Below, in pieces: positions 17,592-28,800 of a DNA stretch of 64,000 bases. This stretch comes from a virus. The DNA is taken from IMG/VR virus record IMGVR_UViG_3300027747_003534, positions 1 through 64,000 of that record; one strand, given 5' to 3'. The position numbers and the translations under genes were made by a program. Below the pieces are notes generated by a model. That model did no database searches and was not told the DNA's origin. It worked only from the letters and a program-made list of their open reading frames with translations. Each line of letters opens with the position of its first letter. The first letter of the stretch is position 1.

Positions 17592-18719
17592 ATGGCAATA
17601 TACGACATATCACCAACATGGCAGACCGAAGTTAAAAACAAAGTAAGGGGAGCTATTCCTAATTGTGATAACAGTAGTATTAGCAGTGATTTGGTTGCTT
17701 GGAATCAATTTAAAACACTGTTGGAAAAATCTCAGAATAATGGAACAGCATTTAGTCAAGGAATAGTTAGCACTTATAGTTTGGTTTATACAGGAGCTGG
17801 AGGTGGAGTATATAATGGTGGAGTTTTAGCACCAAATGGAGATATACATTTTGTGCCAAGGTCTGCAGACAGAGGGCAAAAAATAAATAGTAGCGGAGTG
17901 GTTAGTACTTATAGTTTAGTTTATACTGGTGGTGCTTACTATGGTGGTGTTTTGGCATCGAATGGAGATATTCATTTTATTGCGCAAAGCGCCGACAGAG
18001 GACAGAAAATTGATATAAACGGAGTTGTTAGCACTTATAGTTTAATTTACACCTCAGCTTTATCATATGCAGGAGGTGTTCTTGCTTCCAATGGAGATAT
18101 ATATTTAATTCCTAGGTCAGCAGACAGAGGGCAAAAAATCAGTAGCTCTGGAGTTGTAAGTACATATAGTTTAATTTATACAACAGCAAGTGCTTATATT
18201 GGAGGGGTATTGGCTCCAAACGGAGATATACACTTCGTACCATACAGCGCAAACAGAGGACAAAAAGTAAGTAGCTCTGGAACTGTTAGTACATATAGTT
18301 TAATTTACACAAACCCAAGCGGAGCATATCAAGGAGGAGTGCTTGCTACCAATGGAGACATTCATTTTGTTCCCAATATTGGGGCTGTGGGACAAAAAAT
18401 TAGCTTATCAGGAGTTGTAAGCACTTATAGTTTAGTTTATACCGGCGGTTCTTACTCTGGCGGGGTTTTAACTCATAACGGAGATATTCATTTCGTGCCA
18501 TCTTCCGCAAGAGTAGGACAAAAAATTAACACTAGTGGAGTAGTAAGTACTTATAGTTTAATTTATACCGGCTTACCATATCAAGGAGGAGTCCTATCCT
18601 CTAACGGAGACATTCATTTTATTCTATTTCAAGCTGCTGTTGGTCAAAAAATCTCCACCCTTCCAGCCAAACCATTAAATATTGGAGTTTGTTGTTCACC
18701 CTTTTTAAATAAGTTCTAA
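17592..18719 (+). CDS. Seven-repeat beta-propeller protein, paralog B
   Basis: A 375-residue protein with the same plan as its neighbours: N-terminal helical segment (WQTEVKNKVRGAIPNCDNSS...WNQFKTLL), seven STYSLVYT...GGVLAPNGDIHFVP...GQKI repeats, and a tail reading IGVCCSPFLNKF. The paired cysteines in the tail are shared with paralog A but absent in C. It starts 3 nt after paralog A's stop. Individual repeats vary most in the loop between YT and GGVL, where a ligand-facing surface would be expected. Biological target unknown. Confidence 0.8.
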   Translation: MAIYDISPTWQTEVKNKVRGAIPNCDNSSISSDLVAWNQFKTLLEKSQNNGTAFSQGIVSTYSLVYTGAGGGVYNGGVLAPNGDIHFVPRSADRGQKINSSGVVSTYSLVYTGGAYYGGVLASNGDIHFIAQSADRGQKIDINGVVSTYSLIYTSALSYAGGVLASNGDIYLIPRSADRGQKISSSGVVSTYSLIYTTASAYIGGVLAPNGDIHFVPYSANRGQKVSSSGTVSTYSLIYTNPSGAYQGGVLATNGDIHFVPNIGAVGQKISLSGVVSTYSLVYTGGSYSGGVLTHNGDIHFVPSSARVGQKINTSGVVSTYSLIYTGLPYQGGVLSSNGDIHFILFQAAVGQKISTLPAKPLNIGVCCSPFLNKF

Positions 18720-18720
18720 T

Positions 18721-19851
18721 ATGAGCACAAGATTAAATTCACCATCATTCATTTCAGAAGTTCAAAGTCTTGTTAATGGAACAGTTCCATCTAGCGACAA
18801 TAGCTCTATTGATACTGGTCTTGTGGCGTGGAACAAGATGAAAGTGATACTTGACGAATCAACTACTGGTAGTCAAGTTTTTAATAATACCATTGTGAGC
18901 ACTTATAGTTTAGTTTATACTGTTGGTGCATATGTTGGCGGAGTTTTAGCCCCCAATGGCGACATTCATTTTGTGCCAAACTCTGCAAACAGAGGACAGA
19001 AAATAGATAGTAGCGGAGTGGTAAGCACTTATAGTTTAGTTTATACTGCTACTGCTAGTAGTCCATATGTTGGCGGAGTTTTAGCTCCCAACGGAGATAT
19101 TCATTTTGTGCCATACGTTGCAAACAGAGGACAAAAAATAAGTAGTAGCGGAGTGGTAAGCACTTATAGTTTAGTTTATACTGCTAGTAGTGCATATGCT
19201 GGCGGAGTTTTAGCTCCCAATGGAGACATTCATTTTGTGCCATACGTTGCAGACAGAGGACAAAAAATAAGTAGTAGCGGAGTGGTAAGCACTTATAGTT
19301 TAGTTTATACCTCTGTTAGTGGTGCATATTGGGGCGGTGTTTTAGCTCCCAATGGAGACATTCATTTTGTGCCAACCAGTGCAAACAGAGGACAAAAAAT
19401 AAGTAGTAGCGGAGTAGTTATTACTTATAGTCTAGTTTATACTGCTAGTAGTGCATATGTTGGCGGAGTTTTAGCCCCCAACGGAGATATTCATTTTGTG
19501 CCATACGGTGCAAACAGAGGACAAAAAATAGATATTAATGGAGTTGTTAGCACTTATAGTTTAGTTTATACTGCTAGTAGTGCATATGCTGGCGGAGTTT
19601 TAGCTCCCAACGGAGATATTCATTTTGTGCCATACGGTGCAAACAGAGGACAAAAAATAAGTAGTAGCGGAGTGGTAAGCACTTATAGTTTAGGTTATAC
19701 TGCTAGTAGTGCATATTGGGGCGGAGTCTTGGCACCCAACGGAGACATTCATTTTGTGCCATACACTGCAAACAGAGGGCAAAAGATATCCACACTATCC
19801 GGTTTTGATTTTAAAAATATTGCCCTAAGCCCTTTTTTCAACAAATTTTAA
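18721..19851 (+). CDS. Seven-repeat beta-propeller protein, paralog C (homogenised repeats)
   Basis: A 376-residue protein starting 1 nt after paralog B's stop. Seven repeats, most reading VVSTYSLVYTASSAYxGGV with LAPNGDIHFVPYxANRGQK and so on, are nearly identical at the DNA level (unit about 128-135 nt), far more so than in A and B. The tail (LSPFFNKF) lacks the CC pair of its paralogs. Near-identical repeats suggest recent expansion or gene conversion. As in A and B, the variable positions cluster just before GGVL (SSAYA, SSAYV, SGAYW). Proposed as a virion appendage from its neighbours. Confidence 0.8.
   Translation: MSTRLNSPSFISEVQSLVNGTVPSSDNSSIDTGLVAWNKMKVILDESTTGSQVFNNTIVSTYSLVYTVGAYVGGVLAPNGDIHFVPNSANRGQKIDSSGVVSTYSLVYTATASSPYVGGVLAPNGDIHFVPYVANRGQKISSSGVVSTYSLVYTASSAYAGGVLAPNGDIHFVPYVADRGQKISSSGVVSTYSLVYTSVSGAYWGGVLAPNGDIHFVPTSANRGQKISSSGVVITYSLVYTASSAYVGGVLAPNGDIHFVPYGANRGQKIDINGVVSTYSLVYTASSAYAGGVLAPNGDIHFVPYGANRGQKISSSGVVSTYSLGYTASSAYWGGVLAPNGDIHFVPYTANRGQKISTLSGFDFKNIALSPFFNKF
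18895..19782 (+). repeat. About 130-bp tandem DNA repeat, seven copies
   Basis: The sequence around GGCGGAGTTTTAGC recurs at about 18937, 19072, 19201, 19334, 19464, 19592 and 19722. Copies differ by small in-frame length changes of 3-6 nt in the segment coding for the variable loop. Confidence 0.9.
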
Positions 19852-19922
19852 CTTGCCTAAATCGAAGATAGCTTGTATTATATATCAATAGGAATTTATT
19901 ATTCATCAGGAAACTTAAGATT

Positions 19923-20756
19923 ATGTATAGTAAAGATAAGATAATGGAAACTCTTAGAGATATTGTGGAAACCTCTAAAAATATTGCCCCTTACGTAGTT
20001 ATTGCTCAACCACGACGATGCGAGAATGAAGAGCCAGCACAGAAATTTAATGGTCGCCAAGGCTTGGGCGAAGAGCATGTTGATCTTCATGGATTTTCCC
20101 ATGGCTTTTGTGATGTCTATGGAGAAAAGGTGGACGTTGCTCGAAACTATTTAATAGAGCAAGTATTAGAGAGCAATGCTAAATATATGTTTTTTATAGG
20201 AGAAGATACGGTAGTTCCATATCATGCATTTAAGACACTCCATAAAACAGCAGAAGAAAATCCAGGTTCAATAGTAGTTGGAGTTTATTATATTAAACTT
20301 GGTGATGCTATGATTATGACCAAAGAAAAAAATTGGATAATTGTTCCTAATGTTGATCCAGGACAATTGCTCAAGGCTCACATGTGTGGTATGGATGCTA
20401 TGCTTATTCCTGTTGAGATTTTGAAGCAGATGAAAGAGGAAGAGCCGGAGCTTCCATTCTGTTGTATTGCTAACGGGGTTGCCGAAGATATTCCTTTTAT
20501 TGGAGAAGATAATTTCTTTATGCATCGAATTCATAGGAGGGGAACTCCAATACTAGTAGATACAAATGTTCAATGTTTACATATCGACTTAGCTAGTGGA
20601 AAATATACTGCCCACCCAGACGTTGACCTCACAAACTATCATACTAATATTCCAGTAAATGGAGTATTAACAGAAGCTGATCGCTCTTACTTGGATAAGA
20701 GATGGCATGAAAGACTACCAAAGGGTTCCAATCATAAGGAGACAGAAAATGTCTAG
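19923..20756 (+). CDS. GT-A-type glycosyltransferase-like protein
   Basis: A 277-residue protein. The core KVDVARNYLIEQVLESNAKY followed by MFFIGEDTVVPYHAF resembles the donor-binding and acidic metal motif (ED in place of DxD) of GT2-like enzymes found beside phage fibre genes. It continues with GSIVVGVYYIK, then HMCGMDAMLIPVEIL and a GEDNFFMHRIHRRG segment where an acceptor-side ED would be. No membrane segment or signal is present. The ATG at 19923 has AGGAA upstream; an ATG at 19944 is an alternative. It overlaps the next gene by 8 nt. It probably transfers a sugar to a virion or cell-surface glycan; substrate unknown. Confidence 0.65.
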   Translation: MYSKDKIMETLRDIVETSKNIAPYVVIAQPRRCENEEPAQKFNGRQGLGEEHVDLHGFSHGFCDVYGEKVDVARNYLIEQVLESNAKYMFFIGEDTVVPYHAFKTLHKTAEENPGSIVVGVYYIKLGDAMIMTKEKNWIIVPNVDPGQLLKAHMCGMDAMLIPVEILKQMKEEEPELPFCCIANGVAEDIPFIGEDNFFMHRIHRRGTPILVDTNVQCLHIDLASGKYTAHPDVDLTNYHTNIPVNGVLTEADRSYLDKRWHERLPKGSNHKETENV

Positions 20757-21192
20757 TATTAATTTAGTAGGATTAGCATCTAACTTACCAGATGAAAATA
20801 GGGCCCTAGCCTATATAGAAGTTAAACACAACGAGACCACTTATAATTGGCAAATATTTATTCCCAATAATATAGAGAATATAGACACATTCCTTCAGTC
20901 TGCTCAACAATCTATTCTTAACGACATCAACCAGAAAGAATTAGCTTGGACAGAGCTAGAACCAAAAACAAGAACTATTCCTGATCCTATGACCGGAGAG
21001 TCTATGGAAGTTCCTATTAGTAAAGAAGAAATAGTCAAACCATCTATTCCTGACTATTATGCTTTACGAAGGAATGAATATCCATCATTAGGAGATCAAC
21101 TAGATGCTATGTGGAAGGGCATGACTTCACAAGCCTTTTTAGATATGCAACTTAAAATAGCCTCGGTTAAAGCCAAGTATCCTAAGACCTAA
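20749..21192 (+). CDS. Probable tail-fibre-assembly type protein
   Basis: A 147-residue protein. The ATG at 20749 is preferred because AAGGAG (20736-20741) lies upstream; an ATG at 20707 would overlap the previous gene by 50 nt. The C-terminal part has YYALRRNEYPSLGDQLDAMW, a motif seen in many small phage proteins encoded beside tail fibres (RRxxYPxxxDQLDxxW). The N-terminal half is beta-rich with a WQIFIPNNIEN segment. Its 3' end overlaps the end of the opposite-strand methyltransferase by 11 nt. Assembly or chaperone function is inferred from the motif and location. Confidence 0.6.
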   Translation: MSSINLVGLASNLPDENRALAYIEVKHNETTYNWQIFIPNNIENIDTFLQSAQQSILNDINQKELAWTELEPKTRTIPDPMTGESMEVPISKEEIVKPSIPDYYALRRNEYPSLGDQLDAMWKGMTSQAFLDMQLKIASVKAKYPKT

Positions 21193-21721
21193 TAATCATA
21201 GCAATATCGTCATAACGACCACGAACTCTTCTAAGATCTTTTATCTCAACCTTATAATTGTCTGGTATTAGATTCTTTAAAATATTGGTCCAGTTAAAAT
21301 CTGGAATATCTTCTATTATTAATATTCCATTTGGTTTCAGTTTTTTAACATATTCAACAACCACAAAACTCATATCCTCAATTTTATGAGATCCATCCTC
21401 AATTATAATATCAAAATCATTTGGTAAATCTTTTAGAGCCTCATAGCTATAGGCATCTCCAAGAAAAGAATGAATTCGTTCTCGTCCAGTTATTTGATGA
21501 CATGGCACATTATCTATAGTAAAAATTTCAGCTTTAGTAAAATAATCTTTCCACATCATTATACTAGCACCATTATAGGCCCCAATTTCTAGAACCTTAT
21601 TGGCTGAGTATCGAAATTCTTTAAATAATTCTTCATAAATTTCATCCACATAACAATGAAGACAATTTTTATCGGTAGCATAAATTGAGCAAATTTGTTT
21701 GAGAGACAATTCTATGGGCAT
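21182..21721 (-). CDS. SAM-dependent O-methyltransferase, only minus-strand gene
   Basis: A 179-residue protein read on the minus strand, with AGGAAAAAC just before its ATG. The N-terminus (ATDKNCLHCYVDEIYEELF) resembles macrocin/sugar O-methyltransferases, which carry a GTDKxxxHxY...YExxF pattern. The SAM-binding loop is KVLEIGAYNGASIMMW, followed by IFTIDN, DIIIEDGSHKIEDM and LKPNGILIIEDIP. It likely methylates a sugar or similar small group. It is transcribed against all its neighbours. An inverted copy of the GGTGTAT motif at 21818-21824 points toward it from 97 nt upstream. The opposite orientation suggests an inserted accessory gene. Confidence 0.8.
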   Translation of the reverse strand: MPIELSLKQICSIYATDKNCLHCYVDEIYEELFKEFRYSANKVLEIGAYNGASIMMWKDYFTKAEIFTIDNVPCHQITGRERIHSFLGDAYSYEALKDLPNDFDIIIEDGSHKIEDMSFVVVEYVKKLKPNGILIIEDIPDFNWTNILKNLIPDNYKVEIKDLRRVRGRYDDIAMIIRS

Positions 21722-21817
21722 GTTTTTCCTATTCGCTTATTTGGTTTATGGAATATAATAAGAATAGAAAGAGACCTGTCCACAGAGAATTTATTATTGG
21801 CCATTTAATTTAAAATC

Positions 21818-21844
21818 ATACACCAATACCTATAAGGTGTATTA
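21818..21844. promoter_or_regulatory. Divergent pair of GGTGTAT motifs (copies 3 plus and minus)
   Basis: ATACACC (21818-21824) and GGTGTATTA (21836-21844) are a perfect 7-bp inverted repeat around an 11-nt spacer. Each arm reads GGTGTAT in the direction of the gene it faces: the minus-strand methyltransferase on one side and the gene at 21877 on the other. TATAATATAATC follows the plus-strand copy. Besides a promoter pair, a regulator-binding palindrome or hairpin is possible. Confidence 0.45.
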
Positions 21845-21876
21845 TAATATAATCTCTTACATAAAAGGATCAAAAT

Positions 21877-22392
21877 ATGAGTTGGCAAACAGAAATACCA
21901 ATTATTGTACGTACTCTGGTCAATGATTGGTCAGATCAGCCGGTTTATAGCGACGACAGACTAATTCAAGCTATAACAGTAGCAGCTAAATACGTTCAGA
22001 TTGATGTAACATTAGATAATCAATATTCTGTGGATGTTGTAAGTCCAAATATTACACCCGACCCAACAGAAAATAAAGATGATATTTTTATTAGCTTGGT
22101 CTCATTAAAGTCCGCTTGCATAATAGATCAAAGTACATATAGAACAAAAGCCGCTACTGAAGGAATAAAAGCTGCGCTAGGTCCAGCTAATTTACAAGTT
22201 GCTGGGCAAACAGCTGCCTGGAGAACCATTTTAGAGAGCGGTCCTTGTGCAGTATATGGCGATTTGGTAGCCAATTGGAATGTTAAAGATGCTAGTGCTA
22301 TTGCTGCTATTCTTGGTCCTTTTGTTGGGAATAAATTTAATCCTCGCTATTTACAAAATCACGACTATCGCTCAAGATATTTTTATTCATGA
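21877..22392 (+). CDS. Putative neck / head-tail connector protein
   Basis: A 171-residue protein with an AAAGGATC ribosome site. The N-terminal part (IPIIVRTLVNDWSDQPVYSDDRLIQAITVAAKYVQ...) looks like the helical start of phage connector-type proteins, with a short segment (YSDDRLIQAI) often seen in large-phage virion proteins of this class. The middle has helices rich in Ala and the end is Arg/Tyr-rich (NPRYLQNHDYRSRYFYS). No enzyme motif. It is followed by other virion genes in the same direction. The connector assignment is tentative; a baseplate or fibre-adaptor role is also possible. Confidence 0.5.
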   Translation: MSWQTEIPIIVRTLVNDWSDQPVYSDDRLIQAITVAAKYVQIDVTLDNQYSVDVVSPNITPDPTENKDDIFISLVSLKSACIIDQSTYRTKAATEGIKAALGPANLQVAGQTAAWRTILESGPCAVYGDLVANWNVKDASAIAAILGPFVGNKFNPRYLQNHDYRSRYFYS

Positions 22393-22407
22393 CAAAGGAA
22401 GGTTTTT

Positions 22408-22851
22408 ATGCCAGCTGCTGAATATAATTTTAGTATAGAAAAAGGAACGGCATTTGTTATCGCTTTTGAATATAAAGATGATGCTCAAATACCTATTGAT
22501 ATTACTAACTGGTGTGCTAGAATACGATGGATAGAGGATCAGACAAATAACCCTATTATCAGAACCTTCATCACAAATACTCAAACCAGTGATTATTCAT
22601 TTGTGATAGACCCAAAACTAGGAAAAATAATATTAAGAATACCAGCTTCTGTTACTGCTTCTTATTCTTTTGGTACTGCTCGTTATGATTTTGAGCTTCA
22701 AGAACCAAATGATTTATATTCTGGTGGAGGTAAGAAAGTTTTTAGAATTTTACAAGGATCAGTATCGCTGGTGTCAAGGAATGTACCAGGAAGCGACGCT
22801 TTCATTTGCGATACTAATATTCAAAATGACTGTGGAACATGTAACACATGA
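22408..22851 (+). CDS. BppU-N-like beta-sandwich virion protein
   Basis: A 147-residue protein with a strong AAGGAAGG ribosome site. It starts EYNFSIEKGTAFVIAFEYKDD, then IPIDITNWCARIRW and GKIILRIPASVTASYSFGTARYDFEL. This resembles the N-terminal domain of phage baseplate upper proteins, a widespread beta-sandwich that attaches fibres. The C-terminus holds CDTNIQNDCGTCNT, a three-cysteine cluster that might bind metal or form disulfides. It overlaps the start of the giant protein as ATGA, so it may be the adaptor that mounts that protein. Confidence 0.6.
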   Translation: MPAAEYNFSIEKGTAFVIAFEYKDDAQIPIDITNWCARIRWIEDQTNNPIIRTFITNTQTSDYSFVIDPKLGKIILRIPASVTASYSFGTARYDFELQEPNDLYSGGGKKVFRILQGSVSLVSRNVPGSDAFICDTNIQNDCGTCNT

Positions 22852-25800
22852 GTATTGTTAGAGTAGAAGAAAATATACAGCCTCTTAAATATTTAATAGT
22901 AACACAACAAAAGGACTCAGAAAGTCTAATGACTACCAATGTAGTCATATCAGATACTCGAAATAATAAGATTAATTTAGTATCTATTGAAAGAGGATTA
23001 CAAGGAAATATTGGCGCAGTTGGTCCAAAGGGCGATCCCGGTAAAGATGGTATCATATTTGATATATTACCTATAAATAGTGGCGGAACTAATAATTCCG
23101 TTTTTAGTAGTGGATCAGTAATTTATTATGATGGAAATAAATTAACTAGCTCTAATTATAGTATACAAGATATTTTAAATGGTGTTAGTAATAATAGTAA
23201 TTTAACTGGAATAATAGCAGACTCTGGTTTATATGTTAATCTTGACAATAACAATGCTAAGATAGGTATTAATACTGGAGCAGGACTAACTATAGATGAT
23301 CAAAATACTTTAATAATTGATGATACCATAGTTAGAAAAGTAGAACTAAACTTAGGTTCAATAGATGGAATAGTCCCCATAGATAAAGGAGGTACTAATA
23401 ATCAATTATTTAATACTAATAGATTGTTGTATTTCGATGGGTTCAAAATATCATCCTTCCCGCTCGCTACAGGAAGAATACTGCTTAGTGGAACAACCAT
23501 AGATATAGTTGCTGGATCAGGATTAATAGGAGGAGGATTAACCTCTTTACCATCAGGTTCTGTGGTTCTTAATATTGGGGGTTCTTCTGATATTCTAGTA
23601 GAAACTAATTCTATATCATTATCAAGTACTGGTATTCCTGGAACCTATAGCAAAGTTACTACCGATATCAAAGGAAGAATTGTCTCAGGATCAAATCTCA
23701 CAGAAACAGATATTGTTAACATATTAACTTATACTCCTTGGCATGCTGGTAATGACGGAATAGATTCTGGTCTTGATGCTGATTTATTAGATGGTCAACA
23801 GGGATCGTATTATTTAGATCTTGCTAACTCTACAGGAATTTTGAATACCAATAGTTTGCCAGTACAATCAACTCCTGGTTTATATAGTAAAGTACAAGTT
23901 AATGATAAAGGAATAGTAATAAATGGTCAAGATATTAATTATGGAGATATAGTTAATTCACTAGGATACAGACCAGTATCTTCAACAGGAGACATAATCT
24001 ATGGGCCTCTTGATGTTAATGGCTCTGTTAATCTTAATGGTGATGAATTAACGATAAATGATAACCTACCACTACTTGCAACAAATTCTCCTTATATATT
24101 ACCAAGCGAACCAAGAGGTTTTAGCTTTATGTATGGAGGGATGACAAAACAAACAGGAATATTGGCATACTATCCAGCAGAAAGAGAATTACGACTGATA
24201 ACAAATATTGGAGCAACAGGACTAATTGATGCTGGTAGTGGGAATAATTTTAATAACGAAGTAGATGGTGGAAATGCTAATTCAATTTATGTTGTAGGAA
24301 ATATTACTGGAGATATGAATATAGTTCTTCTGAGGTCTGTAGCGGATAGCTTGTATGTTAGTTCTTTTTCTGATCAAACAATAAGTGGGAATAAAACTTT
24401 TGCCCAACCTTTAACGGTTAGAGGACAGCTTACTATTATTCCACAAAGTTATCCTCCATTCAATGTTGGTTCTAATACTGGAATGGTTGAGAATCTTAAT
24501 GTTGATTTATTACATGGAAAAAATTTAGATTACTATAATAATGCTTTTAATATGACTGGGCTTTTTGATTATGAAAAAGTTGAGTTTAATAATCTAGAGG
24601 GCACAGTAGGATTTATACCTAAATTCGATAATAGAACAAATAATCCCAGCAGAACCATTAGTGATTCGGCAATTCAACAAACTGGACAAATAGTAAAAGT
24701 TACAAATAATTTTAATTTTTCAGTTGGACAAGATAATACTGGATTATATAGCGCCAATAGATCCACACTAATAGGATCAAATAATAAAATACTAGGTAAT
24801 AATTCATTAGCTGTTGGGTCCTATAACTTAGTTAGTGGTAATAATAGCATAGCTCTAAATTCTCAATCTCAAAGTTTAGCAGACAATTCTATAGCAGCTG
24901 GAAACTATGGTTATACATGGTCTAGTAATCAATTAAGTTTGGGTTCTTTCAGAGAATTTGATAACAACGGACTGTCTATTGCTCAAGGACAGTATTCTAC
25001 TATCGCTCTTGGGATAAGCGGAGTTAATACTGATGGTTCCTGGACTAACATGAGCCCAATAATTAATATCCCTAAAAATAAAACACTAGCATACACTTTA
25101 GAATTACTAATGAACAAAGCAGCTGGAACAGGTGCTGCTTTATTCAAATTTGAGAGCGGAATAATAAAAAATTCCACTTTTAGAAATCCAGAAAACCCCT
25201 CTTTTATAACTAACATTACATCAGTTCTTAAAGATCATAAGAAAAATGAAATTTATAATGACTCTCAAAAAAGAAGATATTACTATCATTTTAGATTAGA
25301 TAATAATAATTTTATTCAAAATTTAGATGTAACAGATCCTAATATAAAATCACCAACTTTAAAAGCTTATAATACACAAACTTTATATAAATATATACCA
25401 CAGTACATAACATGTGATGGAACATATAAAAAAACACATGATGGTAGTTTAGAATTAAATATTTCTAAACCGATAAACTATGGTTGGTTTTATCAAAATT
25501 CTGGAAACCCAGAGATTACAATTAAATCATATTTTCACGGTATGGTGTCGGGGTCCATAGCCAAGGTCTCATTCCTTTCTGCTACAGAACACAATCCTTC
25601 ATCTAGATCATATGAAGTTAATCAAATAATAGATAATACAAATTTTACCATTAAAGAAACTTCTTGGACTGGTAGATTAACAAATAATGAAATTATTTTA
25701 GATCCAAAAATATTATCTGATATAGATTTTAAAAATAAAATACAAATTAATACTGGATATATATATACAAACTCACCAGACATATATAATATCCCCCAAG

Positions 25801-28800
25801 ATATCATAAATATTTTACATACTGGCATGTATATAAAATACAATCCTTATGGAGCAGAGTATTCTCATATAGCTCCCCAGACTGGTAAAATTATCACCAA
25901 GACGAATAGTTCTATAACTCTTGATTCTCCGTTTACTGGATTAACTCTATTCGGACAATCTATCAATACGTTAGCCTCGCTAGAGCTTATAAGCTACACA
26001 AAGCATGTCTTTGACTCATCAAGGATCATACATATTAATATTTCTGGTTATGGACAACAGTCAGTGACAATCATCTCAGGAGCATATCCATCGACATATT
26101 GCAATCTGCCGACATATTCTATGAAAGTTACAGGTTTACCAAATAATATTTTTATAGATAATATTTGCTCCATAACTCCTGCCTCTAATAATAGCGGTAC
26201 TGTGTCTTTGGTATCACATAAAAATATTTCAGGAACATACTCAAGAGATCAAACAAGATATCATAGATATGATGGTATTTATATTAGAGAGCCGTCAACG
26301 AATGGTAATAGTAGAATATCTATTTATAACAAAAATCTAGAGCCAGTAGAGACACCATCTGTTCCATTTTCTTATGATTTTATCTGTGGATACGGAGATG
26401 ATGATAATAATCTTTTTGAGATTTATAAATCTGGCCTATATAGTTATTTAAAATTTAAAAATACTGGAATAGATATTAGTTATGATTTACAAGAAAACAG
26501 TTGCTATTTTCTAGCATCAAGAAATATTGGCAGCGGTACAGGGTATATATTTTATCCTTCTCAAGAGGTTAATTCTGATGTTTCTAGATTGCCATCAGGA
26601 ATAAATCCAGATATTACTTATTTTCCAATTAATATAGAAGAAATTAATAGTAATTTATACTCATTTAATTTCAGTGAGTCTTCAGGTGGCCCCCCAGTAT
26701 CTTTAATGTGTGATGAAAATTCTAATTTAGCATACACAATTTTTCCAAGAGTCCGTGATATATATCACAAAGACTCTTATAAAATTCGAATTAAAACGTC
26801 AGATATGTCTGGTAGAAATTATGAAAAATATTTTACTATCGATATAGATCCAATAGAAAAAAGAAATCATGTTAGAAATTATATTCCCGATCAAAATGCT
26901 ATAATAAATGAATTATTTGAATTTACTATTCCTAATAACACTTTCCCAGCTGAAACTTCTATTTATAGTATTGGTTTATCGGATGGTAGACCTTTACCAA
27001 CATGGTTAATTTTTAATACCGGTATCCAAACATTTAGTGGAATACCATTAATGCAAAATTCTGGAACATTAAATATTTTAGTTAAATCTACAGGAGAAAA
27101 TTTATTAATTTCTGACAATTTTAATCTTAAGATTACAGATAATTCAATATCTTCATTAAATTATATCACAGACCCTATCCAATCATTTAATATAAATAAT
27201 ATAAATCTATCTAATATATCTGTTCCTAAAAATACATCATATGATACTAATGTAGGTAAATTATCAACAGATGGCGGATATAATCCATATATAATATTTC
27301 AAACAGCATCTAATAATTTTATCGGTCGATCACACTCTGGCTCTAACACTTTAACTGAGTGCTCTTCTACTTCATATAGTTATCCTACCATAACAATATC
27401 TGGAAATATAAATTATTTGCTAAATCAAGATATAATAGTTAGCGGTATTGGTAGTCAATCAAACAAAACAGTAACGGGAATTTTATCTCCTGTAAATTTT
27501 AGTGCTACCATATCTTATAATAGTAATTTTTTACTTTTTAATGAGCCAAGTATAAATTATACAAATATTGTTTTTAGTGGTAATCAAATTTTTAGTGATA
27601 TGCCAGAGTGGGATGATAATTATTATGCTACAAAAGTAACTAGTACAGGTATTTTTCTGAATAGAAATTTCATAAACATGAGTAGTTCATCTACAGGACT
27701 AATATGTTTTACTAGCGGATATAATCTTCTTTTAGATACAAATATTATATTTTCAGACAATATTTTAGGTATTTTTAATACACCAATCAATAATTCTGGA
27801 TCATACTATATAAATGGATTAAAGTCTTTTACTAGTAATTATTTATCTTCAGAAAGATGTCCAATTATCTTATCAAAAAATAATAATATTAAAGGATTTG
27901 ATACAGAAACCAACGAATATATAAATATTACTGGTCACTATTCAACAGGTCTTGTTTCTTTTTATACAGATGCTGGCTATAGTTCTATATCTATAAATAG
28001 TCCAGAGGACCTAAATTTTGAGAATAATGAAGATAGTATATATTTAAACTTTTTATCAACAAATAACGGAATAAAGCCTAAAAATCAGTGGTATCCAATT
28101 ATAAGTGACTTAGGCGTAAAACAATTTAAAATTGATAATGGATATTTTTTCCCCAATATACAGCCAGATTCAGCTGGCTCTGTTCTAATAAATGTTGAAA
28201 AAAATCATGAATATAAAATATTAGATAATATTATAATTAATCAGATTCCAGTTAAATTTTTAAATACTATAGAAAATAATGCTAATAGACAACCTAAAAA
28301 TAATTTATTCGATATAATAGATATTAAAGGAAATAGTATTTATGTTAAAGATGATAAGAATTACTTATTAAAAGAAAATAATAGGCCAGATTATTTTGAA
28401 CAAGCAATAAATGCTTCATATACCACTAATGGGTTTGGATTTAATTCTACCTTTATTCACAATGACTACAAAATTTATGATCTAGACTACGGAGGTTCTG
28501 CTATATGGCCATCTGAAAAAATTATAGATATTAATAGTTTTCTAGGTTCTTCTAGCAGAAGTTTTGTTCCAAATTCCAAATTATTAAATTTTACACAAGG
28601 TTTTTATTTTGATGGGACTATACCAAGAAGTGGTAATCATATAGCCTATAACGGTTCTTTTCCATCTACAGTATACTCTGGTTATGTAATGTCTGTTTTT
28701 GCTAGTGGTTCATTTTGGCCAGCAACAGGTATTGCTGTAAATTATAATGAATATAACTATGCTCCTCTGAATATTTCTTATATGGATAGCCCAGCATTTA

